Assembly (NCBI GenBank): GCA_030616935.1 | Contig: JAUWWJ010000094.1 | Coordinates: forward strand, 1-6,409 | DNA from: Planctomycetaceae bacterium | Lineage (GTDB): Bacteria > Planctomycetota > Planctomycetia > Pirellulales > UBA1268 | Direction of reading: 5' to 3' | Length of the DNA stretch: 6,409 bases | Shown here: positions 5,948 to 6,409 of the stretch, piece after piece | How the letters are laid out: each line of letters starts with the position of its first letter | Position numbering within the stretch: the stretch's first letter is position 1 | Translations under genes and position numbers: made by a program | The notes under the pieces: model-generated | Databases searched by the model: none | The model's input: the letters and a program-made list of their open reading frames with translations, nothing else | What the model was told of the DNA's origin: nothing

Positions 5948-6409
5948 ATGACTGAATACTCCAAACATCCTGACACCCTGTGGGCTCCATGGAGATTGTC
6001 GTATATCAAGGGCAATGTTGAAACCGGTGCCTTGCCGGAACCGGACGCATGGCTTCCCGGAGCCGACAAAAGCTGTTTTCTCTGCCGTGCCGCGGCATTA
6101 TCGGAACACCATGATCGTGATCTTGGTGTTTTAGAACGAACGGACCATTGCCTCGTGATTCTAAACCGCTATCCCTATACGAATGGCTATCTCCTGATTG
6201 CACCTCTTCAACATCAGGCTACGCTCCTGGAAATTGATGCACCTGTATTACTCGACCTCCAGAAGCTACTGGCTGTATGGTGCCAGCGACTAACAAAAGC
6301 AATCGAAGCGCAAGGCTTCAATATTGGGCTGAACCTTGGTCAGGTCGCAGGCGCTGGGGTGCCAGGGCATCTGCATTGGCATCTCGTACCAAGATGGCCC
6401 GGCGATGTA
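5948..6409 (+). CDS. HIT-family protein (Ap4A phosphorylase/hydrolase-like), 3'-partial
   Basis: The frame opens at ATG 5948 and stays open to the last base, giving 154 residues without a stop. The histidine triad H141-L-H143-W-H145-L is followed by VPRWPGD, the catalytic region of HIT nucleotidyl hydrolases and transferases, where the middle histidine forms the nucleotidyl intermediate. Earlier parts agree: LWAPWRLSYI (11-20), CFLC (43-46), a possible half of the zinc site seen in some HIT proteins, and LNRYPYTNGYLLIAPLQH, the substrate-binding strand region. The layout resembles bacterial Ap4A phosphorylase-like HIT proteins, which act on dinucleoside polyphosphates or adenylated compounds. 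The exact substrate cannot be read from the sequence. Only the C-terminal tail should be missing. The gene is divergent from scpA across 140 bases. No strong Shine-Dalgarno is present; AAGAC lies just upstream of the ATG. Confidence 0.92.
   Translation, partial: MTEYSKHPDTLWAPWRLSYIKGNVETGALPEPDAWLPGADKSCFLCRAAALSEHHDRDLGVLERTDHCLVILNRYPYTNGYLLIAPLQHQATLLEIDAPVLLDLQKLLAVWCQRLTKAIEAQGFNIGLNLGQVAGAGVPGHLHWHLVPRWPGDV

Noticed and set aside
6006..6203. 65-codon minus-strand open frame under the HIT gene
   Set aside because: It is antisense to a clear HIT-family coding region.

Overview
This window (roughly half G+C, with no obvious local composition break) is an ordinary, densely coded stretch of a bacterial chromosome. 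The proteins most resemble planctomycete (Planctomycetota) versions of their families. This rests on the general look of the ScpA, RNase Z-like, HemW and HIT proteins, for example the GPGAAR variant in HemW and the LWAPWR start of the HIT protein. The phylum is an inference from remembered sequences, not from a search.

Positions 1-3100 (+ strand) hold a three-gene, split-type proton-translocating NAD(P) transhydrogenase operon: pntAA (NAD(H)-binding domain I, missing only about three N-terminal residues at the window edge), pntAB (small membrane subunit) and pntB (membrane domain II plus NADP(H)-binding domain III). Together they form one inner-membrane complex that couples the proton gradient to hydride transfer between NADH and NADP+.

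Positions 3104-5807 (- strand) hold a compact operon transcribed towards pntB: scpA (kleisin subunit of the SMC condensin complex), a metallo-beta-lactamase-fold hydrolase related to RNase Z, and hemW (radical SAM heme-chaperone family). Each junction is a stop/start overlap (ATGA at 5067-5064, GTGA at 4231-4228), which suggests translational coupling. These junctions also fix the start of the hydrolase and favour a slightly shorter hemW start. The hemW and pntB stop codons face each other with three bases between them.

Positions 5808-5947 form a 140-base divergent intergenic region with a plausible scpA promoter, a short hairpin in the scpA leader and a good scpA ribosome binding site. From 5948 a HIT-family nucleotide hydrolase/transferase gene runs on the + strand and is cut by the window end just after its HxHxH motif.

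I found no mobile element, CRISPR array, RNA gene or clearly new multi-gene system. The point most worth checking is the transhydrogenase proton channel: the two alternative membrane histidine positions I know from this family both appear to be non-histidine here.
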